Assembly (NCBI GenBank): GCA_028583405.1
Contig: CM053247.1
Span: forward strand, 13,384,063 to 13,448,062
Reading direction: 5' to 3'
Length of the DNA stretch: 64,000 bases
Source of the DNA: Pogonophryne albipinna
Lineage: Eukaryota > Chordata > Actinopteri > Perciformes > Artedidraconidae
Within the stretch, counting starts at the first letter, position 1; every line of letters begins with the position of its first letter. Shown here piece after piece: positions 36,321 to 47,286 of this stretch. The notes beneath the pieces were generated by a model. It made no database searches and was not told where the DNA came from. It was given only the letters and a program-made list of their open reading frames with translations. A program made the translations under genes and the position numbers.

Positions 36321-39300
36321 TTAATACTTCTGTTTCTTTTGAGAGGGGGCATGCTGATGACATTTGTCACAATACCAGCTTCCTTTGGGGGCAACTGTTA
36401 TACCAACACATTCAAAATGAAACCAGGTAGTTTCACAATTTGTGTTATCACATCCTATCATGGGAAGCTTTTCCTCTCCACGACAAAGGCACCATTTGGG
36501 TATCAGTGGTTGGGTATCGGTTGGCTGAGTCAGAGTGGCACATAGAGCAGGGTCTGGTATCAGGCAGAGAGGCCTTTTTGGTGCAGTAATGGAGACTGGT
36601 GTAGTTGCACTGGAAATTCTGGTGAACTCGAGGAGAATGACCTTCTGAAAGAATTCATGAGCTTTGGGGTATACCTTCTCCCAAAAGTCAATATCTGGGG
36701 TTATGCGTTCAAGATGAATCTTTCCATTCACCCACAGAACAAAGTCAGCATATTCAACATCACATAGAAATAACTGGGTCTGAACTTGATAGAAATAGGC
36801 ATGGGTCTTCTTCAGCCTGTCCTGTCCATCACGTGATTCCAGACATGTATGGTCTGACGGTGCAGCAACACAGTAGGGGCATTTAATTTCCAAAACACCT
36901 ACACCACAGCACTTGCAGGACACAACACCATCTGGAGTAGCACCTAAATATGGAAATGTTGGCAATAACACGAGCCCAGAGTCCTGGCAAATGAAACCGT
37001 CATGTTGATTCATAATTGTAATGTAATCTTCACGTTAGGGCTGCACGGTATTGAAAAAAACTGACATCGCGATTTTTTCCCCCCCTGCGGTATATATTGC
37101 GTTTTTTTTAACCTGTTAAGCCCCAAAGTCCACGCGGGTACTTTACTTTTTTTTTTCACGACAGTGTCTCAGGGGATCATAATATTTAAGAACCTATTAA
37201 TGTGTTATACCAGATTAACGGAAATAATCTCAGCTAACTGACGATACAAACCATTTTTACCAAAACAAAACACAAGTCTCATAAGAAGCATCTAAATTAC
37301 CCCTGAGCGAAAAATGCTAACGCACTTTGGCACAGAAGATAAAAGTACCATTATTACTTATCGTAGCTGCACATACAAGATATCCGATTAAAGCTGAGGT
37401 TCCACAGATTATTTAGATATATAGTATCATCACTGAGTGATCTGAACTCGGACAGGGGAAGCAAACACAGACATCACAACACGTACCTTTACGTAGCTTC
37501 TAGGGGAGATGTCTCACCGTAGCTGTCAATCTGATCAAAAGACGTGTTCAATGGCATTAAAACGAGAAAGAAAAAACGCGGCTGAATCGGTTAATCCATA
37601 GGTTTTTAACGTCTCTGTATAAAAAAATGATTTAATTTATAATCCATAATTCCATTTTTATGTAAATATCGCAGAGCAAAAGTTAGCTGCTAATGGTAGC
37701 CACCAGAGTGGCTGCTGCTTCCGGTCTTGGCATGTTGCTTACCCTCAAATAAGGGGGTTCATCTGTGAATGAAGAAGAGTGGTAAGGGATCCAAGAGATT
37801 AAACGTATTTGTTACGACCCATTAAACTATAGGAAGCTTCTTGGAAGTAAATCTTCATTCTCTCCGGTATTGTCCTCCTGTGCCTCGCTCATTTTTTACC
37901 AGTGTTTTGATGGTCTGCAAACTAGCGGGGCGGGGCCTGCTGTGATCTGATCAAGAATGATTGTGATTGGTAGTTTGCTGTGCATGCAGGGGAAGTTCTA
38001 CACACACCAACACATAAACAAATAAGGAGTGAGAGTGACGCGTAGCCAAAACCGGAAGCTGCATACACTCTGGTGGCTACCATTAGCAGCTAACTTTTGT
38101 GCTCCGATTTTTACATAAAAATTGAATTACGGATTATAAACAATTGCTTCAAAGCCACAGATACATTATCAACCTATGGATCAACCGATTCAGCCGCGTT
38201 TTTTCTTTCTCGTTTTAATGCCATTGAACACGTCTTTTGATCAGATTGACAGCTACGGTGAGACGATCTCCAGTAAAAGCTCCGTAAAAGGTACGTGTTG
38301 TGATGTCTGTGTTTGCTTTCCCTGTTGCGAGATCGGATCGCTTAGATACTATACTTAAATAATCTGTGGAGTCTCAGCTTTAATCGGATATATTGTATGT
38401 GCAGTTTCGATAAGTAATAAGGGTATCTTTATTTTTGAATTCTGTGCTAAAGTGCGTTAGCATTTAAAAAAAAATGAATAAAACCGCACGTCCCTGCGGT
38501 GTGAATACCGCACATGCGCATACCGCGGTTATCGCCATGACACGGTATATCGTTCAGCCCTACTTCACGTGCTGATTTCTCGTGATTACATCCCCATTAA
38601 GTAGCTGCAGTTTTAAATGTTGTGGCTTCTGGGTAACAAATAGCTTTAATCAAGCTAAGCGATGGTTTAGTTGCACTTGTTGAACATGCTGCCTTCATAC
38701 GAGATGCTGTAATCCGCCCAGCTCTGTATCGATACCAGAGTTTGGATTTGGCCTGTGTTTGTGTGGCCTTCTCAATGACATCCGCCTCCGGCTTGGTGAT
38801 AGCTACATTGATCCCTTGGCAATGTTCTGTAAGGGCTTTATGGTCCATTTCTAGGCAGTTCTCACTTTTTAAACTAGAAAGCGGCTTAGGAAATGTTGAC
38901 AAAGTCACTTTTGGGACTAAATCGGCATTGTGTGGAGCTGAGATTGTCAATATTGCACACTTCCTTCCCGTAGATTTCAGTGATGCCAGGAAAGACTGTT
39001 GCTCAGCATCTGTCGCTTTTGGAATTTCCCTCGCGTGACGTAAAAGTGGTGTTGTTGTTGTTGTTGTTGTTAAATTAGCTGCATCACCAAGACTGTCAAT
39101 TGCTTGGCTTAAACGATTCCTTCGGGTTTTAGCCGAAGTAAAGTCAATGTCAGCAACAGGGGAAGGTGTTACATCCTTCACTGATCCAGGTAGAAGCCAA
39201 TACGCCTTTTCCTGGGTAACTGTCTTGGCATCACGTATCCGTACAGATGTTTCTATGTAGAAAAGGAGAGATGCAACATGGGTACATGTCGATCCCAAAC

Positions 39301-40286
39301 CAGCCTTGCAGTTGCAGTTAGCTGTGATGACTGCACCATCCATCTTCATCAGTACCCACGGACATGTTGGCGGCAGCCCAATACTCTGAGAATGCAATAC
39401 CTGAAAAATAAAATACAAAAATATTATTGGATTGTTGACTATTTAGAACCACCAATATTTTGGTCCAACTTTACTTTCAAATACTGATTGTTTACACAAC
39501 CAGTGGGTGGTCAGCTCTTGTCATATTCCTATGCTAGGTTGCCCATAACAGAAGCTGACAACCAAGAATAGGTTCACAACTTTTGTAATTTAAATATATT
39601 GCAATATATAATAAAGCTTTAGTTATAAAGACCTTTTCATAAAGCACGTGTAGCTCAAAGTGCTTTACAAAATGGCACACATCACAAGTTAAAAATAAAC
39701 CACGAGAAATTCCCCTCAGATCAGATGTTAAGACCTTTACAGGTACATGCAGCATAGCAACAACATATAACATTTTAAAAGGTTAAGAGACACGGCGAGG
39801 TAAAAGGTATGATAATAAAAATACATAATAAGACACAAGACTAAGTTTATTGATGCAACAATATAAAACCCTATAAAATAAAGTAAACACATAGATATAG
39901 GTACAACAAAAATAAAAGCTGGTGTTTAAAAATGTCCACTGAGTTGGCCTCTGATATGTCTTGGTAGCGTAGTGGATACAAGCAGCCTCACCCATTTTAT
40001 TTTGGGGGACTTTAGGGATATTTAAAAAGCCAGCTGAAGAGGACCTCACAAAATATTTACTCACTTTTCCAGCTATTACAGCCACATCTCCTTGATATGC
40101 AACGCAAACGTCGCGGATCCACCCGGATGTGAACTGGTTATGTGCCTCGAGTCCTTTGTACGCCTTCATTTCCTCCATGGTGTACAATGGAATAGGCGAA
40201 AAAAACAGGTAGTTCACGATATCACAGTAGGAAAGTGAAGGCCATGAATTTATATCTGTGCTGTAATCCATACAGTCTATGGTCAT
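36321..40286 (-). pseudogene. SWIM-YqaJ-PHD nuclease gene of the 18.6-kb element
   Basis: Exon 1 (40065-40286) begins MTIDCMDYS and ends GGAAAA|gtgagt. Exon 2 starts at 39400 with VLHSQ and carries a SWIM-type zinc finger (CNCKAGLGSTCTHVASLLF), then RYRAGRITASR of a YqaJ-type exonuclease. It is broken by a stop at 38597-38599 and by a hAT insertion (37036-38562). The frame resumes at 37035 with GATPDGVVSC and VLEIKCPYC (the catalytic Asp and Glu-X-Lys) and ends with a PHD finger (WCLCRGEEK, GCDNTNCETTWFHFEC, WYCDKC) at about 36330-36500. YqaJ proteins are phage-type exonucleases; their role in ISL2EU transposition is unproven. About 590 residues before breakage. Confidence 0.82.
37036..38562. 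mobile_element. Foldback hAT inside the nuclease gene (TSD cttcacgt)
   Basis: Ends TAGGGCTGCACG and the complement of TAGGGCTGAACG, with a perfect 8-bp duplication cttcacgt (37028-37035 and 38563-38570). Most of its length is one long inverted repeat: about 37130-37740 pairs with 38040-38500, including tagccaccagagtg and its complement. No transposase is encoded. It interrupts the YqaJ fold. Confidence 0.9.
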
Positions 40287-40387
40287 GTCCTGTAAATGTC
40301 AACGATGGATGTGTAATAAGAACGTCAACAGCCTGATGGCAACCGAAAATCCCTCTCTCATCTCAGATAGAAGATATGATTGGAGAC

Positions 40388-40674
40388 GACCAGCCAATCA
40401 GAATTGACCTTCTCGGGTTCTCCGATTGGTTGGTTTTGTGGCACATTTGTAACGCTGTGACAACTTGAGCGAGCGCAGGCAAAGCTGAGCGCGCACAGGC
40501 TGGAGAGGTCGAGCGAGCGCGTGCAGCGGTCTGCTTGCGCACGGAGCAGGAGTTTTATGAGAGAAAATATATTTCTCTGTGCTCAAAAATGTTCAAGTGC
40601 GCGCTCAATAGCATTTTCTATGCTCAACATGTTTCATTGCGTGCTCAGGATAGAGGCACAAATATAACGCCATA
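40388..40674 (-). repeat. Right terminal inverted repeat of the 18.6-kb transposon
   Basis: Mirror image of the left repeat. GCTCA (complement of TGAGC) occurs at 40581, 40603, 40622 and 40643 with the same spacing. The nuclease gene starts about 100 bp inside this repeat. Confidence 0.85.
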
Positions 40675-40680
40675 GAACAA

Positions 40681-40771
40681 GCTCAACAGCATGCCGATCC
40701 AACTCCGCGTAAAATTGGTTCTTCAGGTTGAGGTTCGTTATCCTGTGAAACTCTGCACAAATATAAAATGA
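40681..40771 (-). pseudogene. Right half of the transposon-split exon
   Basis: Encodes ICAEFHRITNLNLKNQFYAE followed by LDRHAVELV up to the insertion. Two acceptors are possible: an AG at 40753-40754 breaks the phase with the preceding exon, while one at 40772-40773 keeps it; the latter is used here. Confidence 0.5.
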
Positions 40772-40923
40772 CTATTTAATTCAGAGTACAATGTATATGT
40801 GGACTGAAGGCAGCAGAGATAAACAGAAACATGACATGCTAAATCTGAGTAAACATGCCAAAGTTATCAGTGACAAAGGCACACAAAATTATTATATAGT
40901 TGTAATATCTAAAATATTTTCAC

Positions 40924-41061
40924 CTGTGACTCCATTGTCAAGGCAGGCCAGCGTTCCAGGATCTCTCCAACAGGTAGCTCATCATTGATGATCTCATTGC
41001 GCCACAGGGCAAAGGTAGTCTGCATTAACTTTGCAATCAAGGGATGGTTTTTATCTCTCAT
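40924..41061 (-). CDS. SAMD3-like exon with ILERWPAL motif
   Basis: Starts at a methionine codon directly after a ttaag acceptor and ends with CACAG|gtgaaa; 46 codons. A possible upstream exon (41321 to about 41410) ends CTCTG|gtaagt in compatible phase. Confidence 0.55.
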
Positions 41062-41410
41062 CTTAACACACACTAGCACCCACCCCCCACCCCAATTTTC
41101 CAGAGAACTTTTGCAACACAAACGTTCCACTTTGAGATATAACTTAAAGCAATATAAAATACTGTCTTACACGTTTAAATCATTTTTCAAGTGAGGCAGA
41201 TATTAAATCTAGGCTAGCTAACAAGAGCTCAAATCAAACACCATGCGACACAAAGTGCATTAGATGCAGAAATTAATAAAACATCATTTAAATACTGTGC
41301 AAAGGCAAGACGTAACTTACCAGAGTAGCGCGGTCAAATTCCGGCAGTGAGACTCGAGAGCACGGTGGGCAAAGTATACTTCTGAAAGTTTGAGTGATTT
41401 CATCCGAGAG

Positions 41411-42579
41411 GAGCTATAATGGCGGACTCAAATGAACGCATGGATGAGAGCAGTGAGGCACGTCGGGGGCGGAGCACATACGTGATGACGTCAGACAGAT
41501 TCAGTAAAAACATTTGAGTACAATCCCCAATATGACCCAAAGTGGATGAATACTGTATACACAATATTACAAATCAGTTCATAGTCATCAGAAAATTAGC
41601 GGTGAATTAACTTTTATAAATGTTTGGGTTAAAACAACCCATATTCTTCAAGAAGCTTGGACTGTTCGGTCTTACAGTGCAATAAATCGTTCTAACTCCA
41701 CAACGATAGGTTTTTAGAATCCGTCTTTCGGATATGTTGTACAGCTCGCCAAGACGAACGCGTGGATGTCTTCGCCTTTCTCGTACGACACTCCCACCCA
41801 GAGTACTGCACTTTCAGGGAGCCTCACATAGGGTAAGACCTTTACCCCCTGATCCCACCGGAAGCGTCTGCGCCGCGCTGCGACCTCCTCCTGCGTCATA
41901 ACCCACCAGGCGCGTTTCAAAACGTTGCGGAAGCGGAGCGTCGTGTGTGCAGCCTCGCAGTTGTTGTTGATTTTGGAATATTTCCTGGACATTTGTACTT
42001 CTACAAGTAAGTAGGCTAGTAGTTAAATGGTTTATGTTTGTGTCTGTTTAAATCGTGTTTATTGTTGTTATTTCCTATTTTGTTGGGTTGTAGACTACAG
42101 ACACAGTTAATAATAATTGTAATATTCCAGTTATAAACGACATGAATCAAAGATGTCGGACTGGGACACCAAGGGCATCCACGCGTGCGCCTTGATGAGC
42201 TGTACGACATATCCGAAAGGCCGATTCCAAAACCTTATAGTTATCGAGATATAACGCAAAATAGAAAGCCCCTTGACCCCAGCCAATTAAAGAGAACCGT
42301 AAGGCCGTGTGTGACGAAAGTTATATGGGCACGTTCGGGGCAGCGCGCTGACCCAGAATCTGGTGTTTGATTTTGAAAAAAATATTTTTCCAAGCCTTTG
42401 AGACAGTTATTTATGATTATCTTGGCCACTAGGGGTCGTACAGCTTCGAGACTGGCACCGTTGGATTCAGCGTCAAAAAGTAAGTCGGAATAGATATATT
42501 TTGATAAAAGACAAAACAAAAAAAACAACATTAGAGTCCGAGACCTACAGTAGCCCATTCGATTCAACGTCCTTTTCTA
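41411..42579. other. Unassigned sequence with a diverged inverted duplication
   Basis: The minus strand at about 41714-41790 reads DIHAFVLASCTTYPKDGF, and the plus strand at about 42165-42235 reads GIHACALMSCTTYPKGRF. The minus frame is open for 92 codons (41714-41992). I do not recognise the family. Confidence 0.4.
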
Positions 42580-43711
42580 CGGAGCCCTGGAGGGTTCATA
42601 GAGAAAAATAAATAAAACGTGGCCACGTTTTACTTTCTCGTGCGCACGCTTTAGTAACTCGTGCGCACGCTTTGGTAACTCGTGCGCACGAGTTATTAAA
42701 GCGTGCGCACGAGTGCAGGACTATGGCACATCCAGATTAAGATTAAACGAATTTCTTTCATTTGGGAATACACATATAACTATGGAGAACCAGATTTGTG
42801 TAAATTACTGTTCGTGGTAATTTTAAAACAAATGCCGGTGGTGTCGGACACACACAAACACACCGGACACGCACACACATCATGCGCCCCGGTGACAGGA
42901 CATCTCCTTCATAAAACGAGGGGGAATACTCTGGTAGTTCGAAGTGTGTAGAGGTGTGTGTGGTTAAACGTAGCAGCCTCGATCTCTATCAGCTGTTCTA
43001 ATGAAGGGAAACGCAGTGAAGTAAACAGTAAAAGGCACAGCTCTTTGCAGCTGGTGCTGCTCTTCTCAGATTCTGCTGGGTTACACGTTACTGCCTCCAG
43101 TGCCCTGTACGACGAAGCCAGTTCAACAGACCCTGGATATGTTTGATTTACCCGGCTTAACTAACCCTAACAAACGCGATGTCGCTAAGCGGTCCTACGA
43201 AGCTGGTTATCAACTCAGCAAATCAACCAGGGTTTCTCTGTCCGGCTGAGAGCGCGTTCACGTGAAAGGGACGGGGTTACCAACATTTGACCAATCACAA
43301 ACATGGAGACGCGTGCTGACAGCGCAGCGTCATACTTCATGAATGAATAGTGTAAATAGTAAATCCTGCTTCGTAGTACAGGCCACTGGTGCCGCAGAGA
43401 TTTCATAAAGTGAAGGAGGTTTTCCTTCTATAAAACAGCTGTGGGCAGCAGATACTGTGAGTCACGGACAGGAATCCCTCAATTTAAATAAAACGAGGCC
43501 ACGCTTTAGTAACTCGTGCGCACGCTTTAGTAACTCGTGCGCACGCTTTAGTAACTCGTGCGCACGCTTTAGTAACTCGTGCGCACGCTTTAATAACTCG
43601 TGCGCACGCTTTAGTAACTCCTGCGCACGAGTTACTAAAGCGTGCGCACGAGAAAGTAAAACGTGGCCACGTTTTATTTATTTTTCTCTCAATGAACCCT
43701 CCAGGGCTCCG
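42580..43711. mobile_element. TA-flanked element with palindromic, CpG-rich ends
   Basis: Ends CGGAGCCCTGGAGGGTTCAT and its near-complement at the right, continuing for about 75 bp through aacgtggccacgtt, flanked by TA. Both ends contain copies of ctcgtgcgcacg. No transposase is seen. Confidence 0.75.
43495..43632. repeat. 21-bp tandem repeat with a CGTGCGCACG core
   Basis: Unit acgctttagtaactcgtgcgc repeated about six times with few changes. The 10-bp core is a perfect palindrome. Open frames with ARFSNSC repeats are artefacts of it. Confidence 0.9.
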
Positions 43712-43713
43712 TA

Positions 43714-44910
43714 CTTTTCTGAGTCTGAAAAAGTGTTTTTTAATTAAAAAAAAAAGAAGCAAAATCTGCAACTATTTCAAAAATCTGTAACTTCTTATTG
43801 AAAAGTTGTAGACCATTGATGTCACCTACCATTCGACTCAGCGTCATCCAATTAGTGGGGGGGAGGCATAAAAAAAAGGAAAAAAAAGATTCTGCTAAGT
43901 CCCTAGCTCAATGAATGTTAGGGACCCAAACTAGTGTCACTACAAAGTACTACCAATCTAATCCAAATTGCCTGAAACGTGCTCCTAACTGTTTGTTGGG
44001 TGGTAAATGTTGGCCTCAACACTTTTTCGGATTTATGTGGGATATTTCTCCCCCCCCACACCCCCCACCCAGACTACACCCCCCCCCCCCCCCCTACAGA
44101 GTACCCTCCTCCCTCCCCCATCAAGAAGAAAAGAAAAGGCAAACAGCATAGATTCAACATTGATTCAATGTTGGCATTTCAATCATTAAATTCGACCACA
44201 ATACAACGTTGATTCAATGACATCTTTTCAACATTTAAGCTTGATCCACCATCAATCTTCAACCTTAACCAAAAATCAACATTTTTGACCATAATTCAAC
44301 GTTGATTTAACATCTTTTGCTATCTGGGTACACACTTCTACTTGTATAAAACTGACCTTTGTACGATTAATACTTCATAAAATACTGCAGATCCTTTATC
44401 TTACCTCTTTCTAGTCTACACACATACAAGTATTTAACTGAAGTTACACAACAGTGTTGTTGATACAGAGTTGGAGTTTATTCACACGTCACTACAGTGG
44501 GTAATGTTTTCAAGAAACATTGAACAGTGCTGCCACATATGACAGGAAAAAAAGAAAAGACTCTGAACCCTTTCTTTGCCATTATATAAAAATAGTGTTG
44601 CTACAAAAGTATAAATTAGGCTAATAAGACAACTCAGCTCTGAAGCTACATCTGCTGCCAAAGTGCAATAACAAAGACAAAATTAATAGAATCAAACCCT
44701 TTTTTGTTGCATTTTAGTAGAGTATAAAAAGAAATGCCTTTAAAATAGGATGCTAGCAACACTAGTTTCTTAACCTGAATTGATGATAGACTATAATCTA
44801 TTTAAGTTTGCATTCTTATACCATTTTGTACAATAATTATAATGAATAAGTTCAAACAAACAATACTTACAGCTGATTAATAACGGTATCTAACTTGAGT
44901 TTTTATTATA
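43714..44910. other. Remnants of the outer nest levels
   Basis: 43714-44150 has a C-run near 44050-44095 and no recognised genes. 44150-44328 is the right part of the TA-flanked element. 44331-44910 is AT-rich hAT remnant without coding. Confidence 0.45.
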
Positions 44911-45395
44911 TCAAAAACCTGTTGAAATGCTACTGTTATTTTTACTGTCCCCCAAAAGCGCGTCGGCAGCCTCCAGGAATGCTTCTTTCACAACTTCGCC
45001 GTCTTTGAAAGACTTCATGTGTTTCGCAAGAACGTGACTGACACGATAAGATGCTCTGGTAGCAGCCTTGCTCTTGTTGTTGGGCCTGGTGAAAATGGAC
45101 TGCTGTGCATTTAGCTGTCCTTTCAGGCCCCTCCCCTTTTGGGAGCATAGGGCAGAATTAGGAGGGAATTCCGTCTCGTAGCGTTTGTGCACTGTTTTGA
45201 AATGCCGCTCCTAAATTACCCTTCTTCGATAAAGCCACGCTCGCATTGCAGATGAGACAGATGGACTTTGAATTGGAATAGATACAAAAATAATCATCCT
45301 CCCACTCGGAGTGAACATTATATATTTTGGGCTTTTTTGCTTCTGCCATAATTGCGGTCTTGTGTGTGTGCGGACTGTCACTCCTGTTGACAAGG
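44911..45395 (-). pseudogene. hAT transposase N-terminus (BED-type finger, Charlie8/GTF2IRD2-like)
   Basis: Reading leftward from about 45349, KIYNVHSEWEDDYF and CLICNASVALSKKGNL are the BED-type zinc finger start, then a frameshift leads to YETEFPPNSA, LNAQQSIFTRP and VSHVLAKHMKSFKDGE. This is the wording I know from Charlie8/GTF2IRD2-like hAT transposases. The frame ends near 44911 and the catalytic core is absent, so the parent element was an internally deleted copy. Confidence 0.75.
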
Positions 45396-46215
45396 ACACA
45401 GACCCGGCGCCAGAACAAATCTAAAGGGAGGGCATATGATTTTCATGGGAGGGCACACAAAACCGTCAAGTGCTACGGGCCTGCGGCACAATATATATCA
45501 AACAGCAAGGCCAACAGCATTGCGTAAAGACGCACACTTATCGCAAACATACACAAATAAAGGGCAACATAGCAACCACTTTGAAACATTGTGTGCGTGG
45601 CAGCACAGACACTGGTAAATCACGAGCAAGGCACACTGGTTACGGATGGCAGCTTCCTCATCGCTGCACTCGGAGAGAAATAGTAGAGACGGAGACGATG
45701 AACTGTTTAGCCCGCCTTGGGCATGGTTTATGTTCCTATGCACTGCACTCGGACATGCTGTGGAGTGAATCGTGGTCACCTCTGAGAGGGAGTTGGTTGA
45801 CATAATCGTTTTAATAAATCCTTAGACCTTTTAAGCCAATTTATGATGTCTATTTTGTAATTCAAACAGAAATGGGAGTCTACAGAATGCACAATAAACA
45901 AATCCAGAATAGGCGGCAGAGTGTGACGCTGTGATTGGTCGAAATGGGGACGAATCACAAATCACAACAGACACATGCATTTATTTGACGTAGCCTGCGA
46001 TTTTTTGTTTGTTCTGACATCACATACATCGTAGCATAAAAGTTCACAGTTTATTTATAATTAAAAAAATAAAATATATATATTTTTTAATTTTTATAAA
46101 TAATACAAAACTTGTTTATTGGGGGAGGGCAGGAATGTCAAATGGGAGGGCCTGGTCAGCGAAATAGTGCCCACTGCCCACCAGCCACGCCTGGTTGGGC
46201 ACCCCTGTCCTAGGG

Positions 46216-47286
46216 GAAGATGTCTAGCTTTAATCACAAGGTAGCTGCTAACTTTGCCTTTGTTCTGGTGAAGCTTTTTCACAGAAAGTGATGATACCAG
46301 AGTAAAACCAAGAAAAGCTTCAGACTTGGGTGATCATTCTCATACGTTCTTTCTGAGGCCCTATGGACATTCGACATTTAAAAATAATTTAAAAAAAATG
46401 CCTCCATGATGTTTTTCTGACACTTACAATAGAGCATGCAGGCCTCTGATTAGATTGCATTAAAGTGTAATTAAGTACACAGGTCAAAAGAACGATCTAT
46501 TAAAAGAAAAATAGCAGGTCTCTCGCCTGTATTTTTTAGCCTTGCCCTAGGCATAAAAAGACCTCAGCTGTGTCTATAGAAGGTGTTATGGTCTCGACCT
46601 CAATTTTCAAGCTTGATACACTCTTGCAGATCAAGGACATGCTTTGAATTCTCATCAAGTCCTCTTATGTACTAATCAATCTCTACAATATAGAACATCT
46701 ACCTGAACACTTGTACAAGTCTCCACTTGCCTACCTGGTTGTTCACACTTCAATGATCCTTCCTACCGCTCCCAGTTGCAGCATCTCACTTTCCAAATCA
46801 TCGGCTTCCATGCAAAGAAGGTTGCTATAATTTTCCTTTTTTGTTATCAATATTAAAATCACTGTACTGCATTTGACTAGCAGGTATGCGTCATCTTCCT
46901 CAAAAGGAGGGTCTTCTCTCTTTGGGCTAATGAGCGAGGCCAATGCTTCTCTTCCCGGTAGCCAGTCACCAATCAGAGTCCTTTATTGTAAAGTTTGGAC
47001 CTCGTGTTATGTTGACACGTTTCCATGGCGATGAAAGGTATTTGTGCTCTGAGTTTAGACTCTAAGCCATGACTACCAGCACTTAAAGAGGCAGGAAGAA
47101 CAGTGGAAGCAAATGGCTTGTTTGTATCGACTCTGTATCAACATCTAAATCTGACCTTCATCTAAAACACTTCAAACTTAAACAAGTTCTACAGCAGGAA
47201 TAAACCTGTTCAGTCCCGATTCTCTCTTATATAAACAAGAATCACAGACAAAACACATGTGTTGACATATTCTGTAAATGTTTCTC
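46216..47286 (-). promoter_or_regulatory. Possible promoter and non-coding first exon of the LRRC74-like gene
   Basis: This is the only unique DNA between the transposon stack and the nos1 3' end. It holds a CCAAT box (46969-46973) and an RFX X-box-like site gtttccatggcgat (47019-47032). A minus-strand stretch ends CAACCAG|gtaggc near 46736, a possible donor. If right, the 27-kb stack lies in the first intron of the LRRC74-like gene. All of this is inference from motifs. Confidence 0.3.

Noticed and set aside
43457..43771. Repeat protein with ARFSNSC units on both strands
   Set aside because: Produced by the 21-bp tandem repeat; a 21-bp period keeps every frame open by chance.
45399..46192. 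An extra hAT level with ends CAGACCCGGCGCCAG and CCAGCCACGCCTG
   Set aside because: The ends match poorly and no 8-bp duplication is present on both sides.
46743..46943. 66-codon open frame as a coding first exon of the LRRC74-like gene
   Set aside because: It has no ATG start and ends at a stop before the possible donor; at most it is non-coding.
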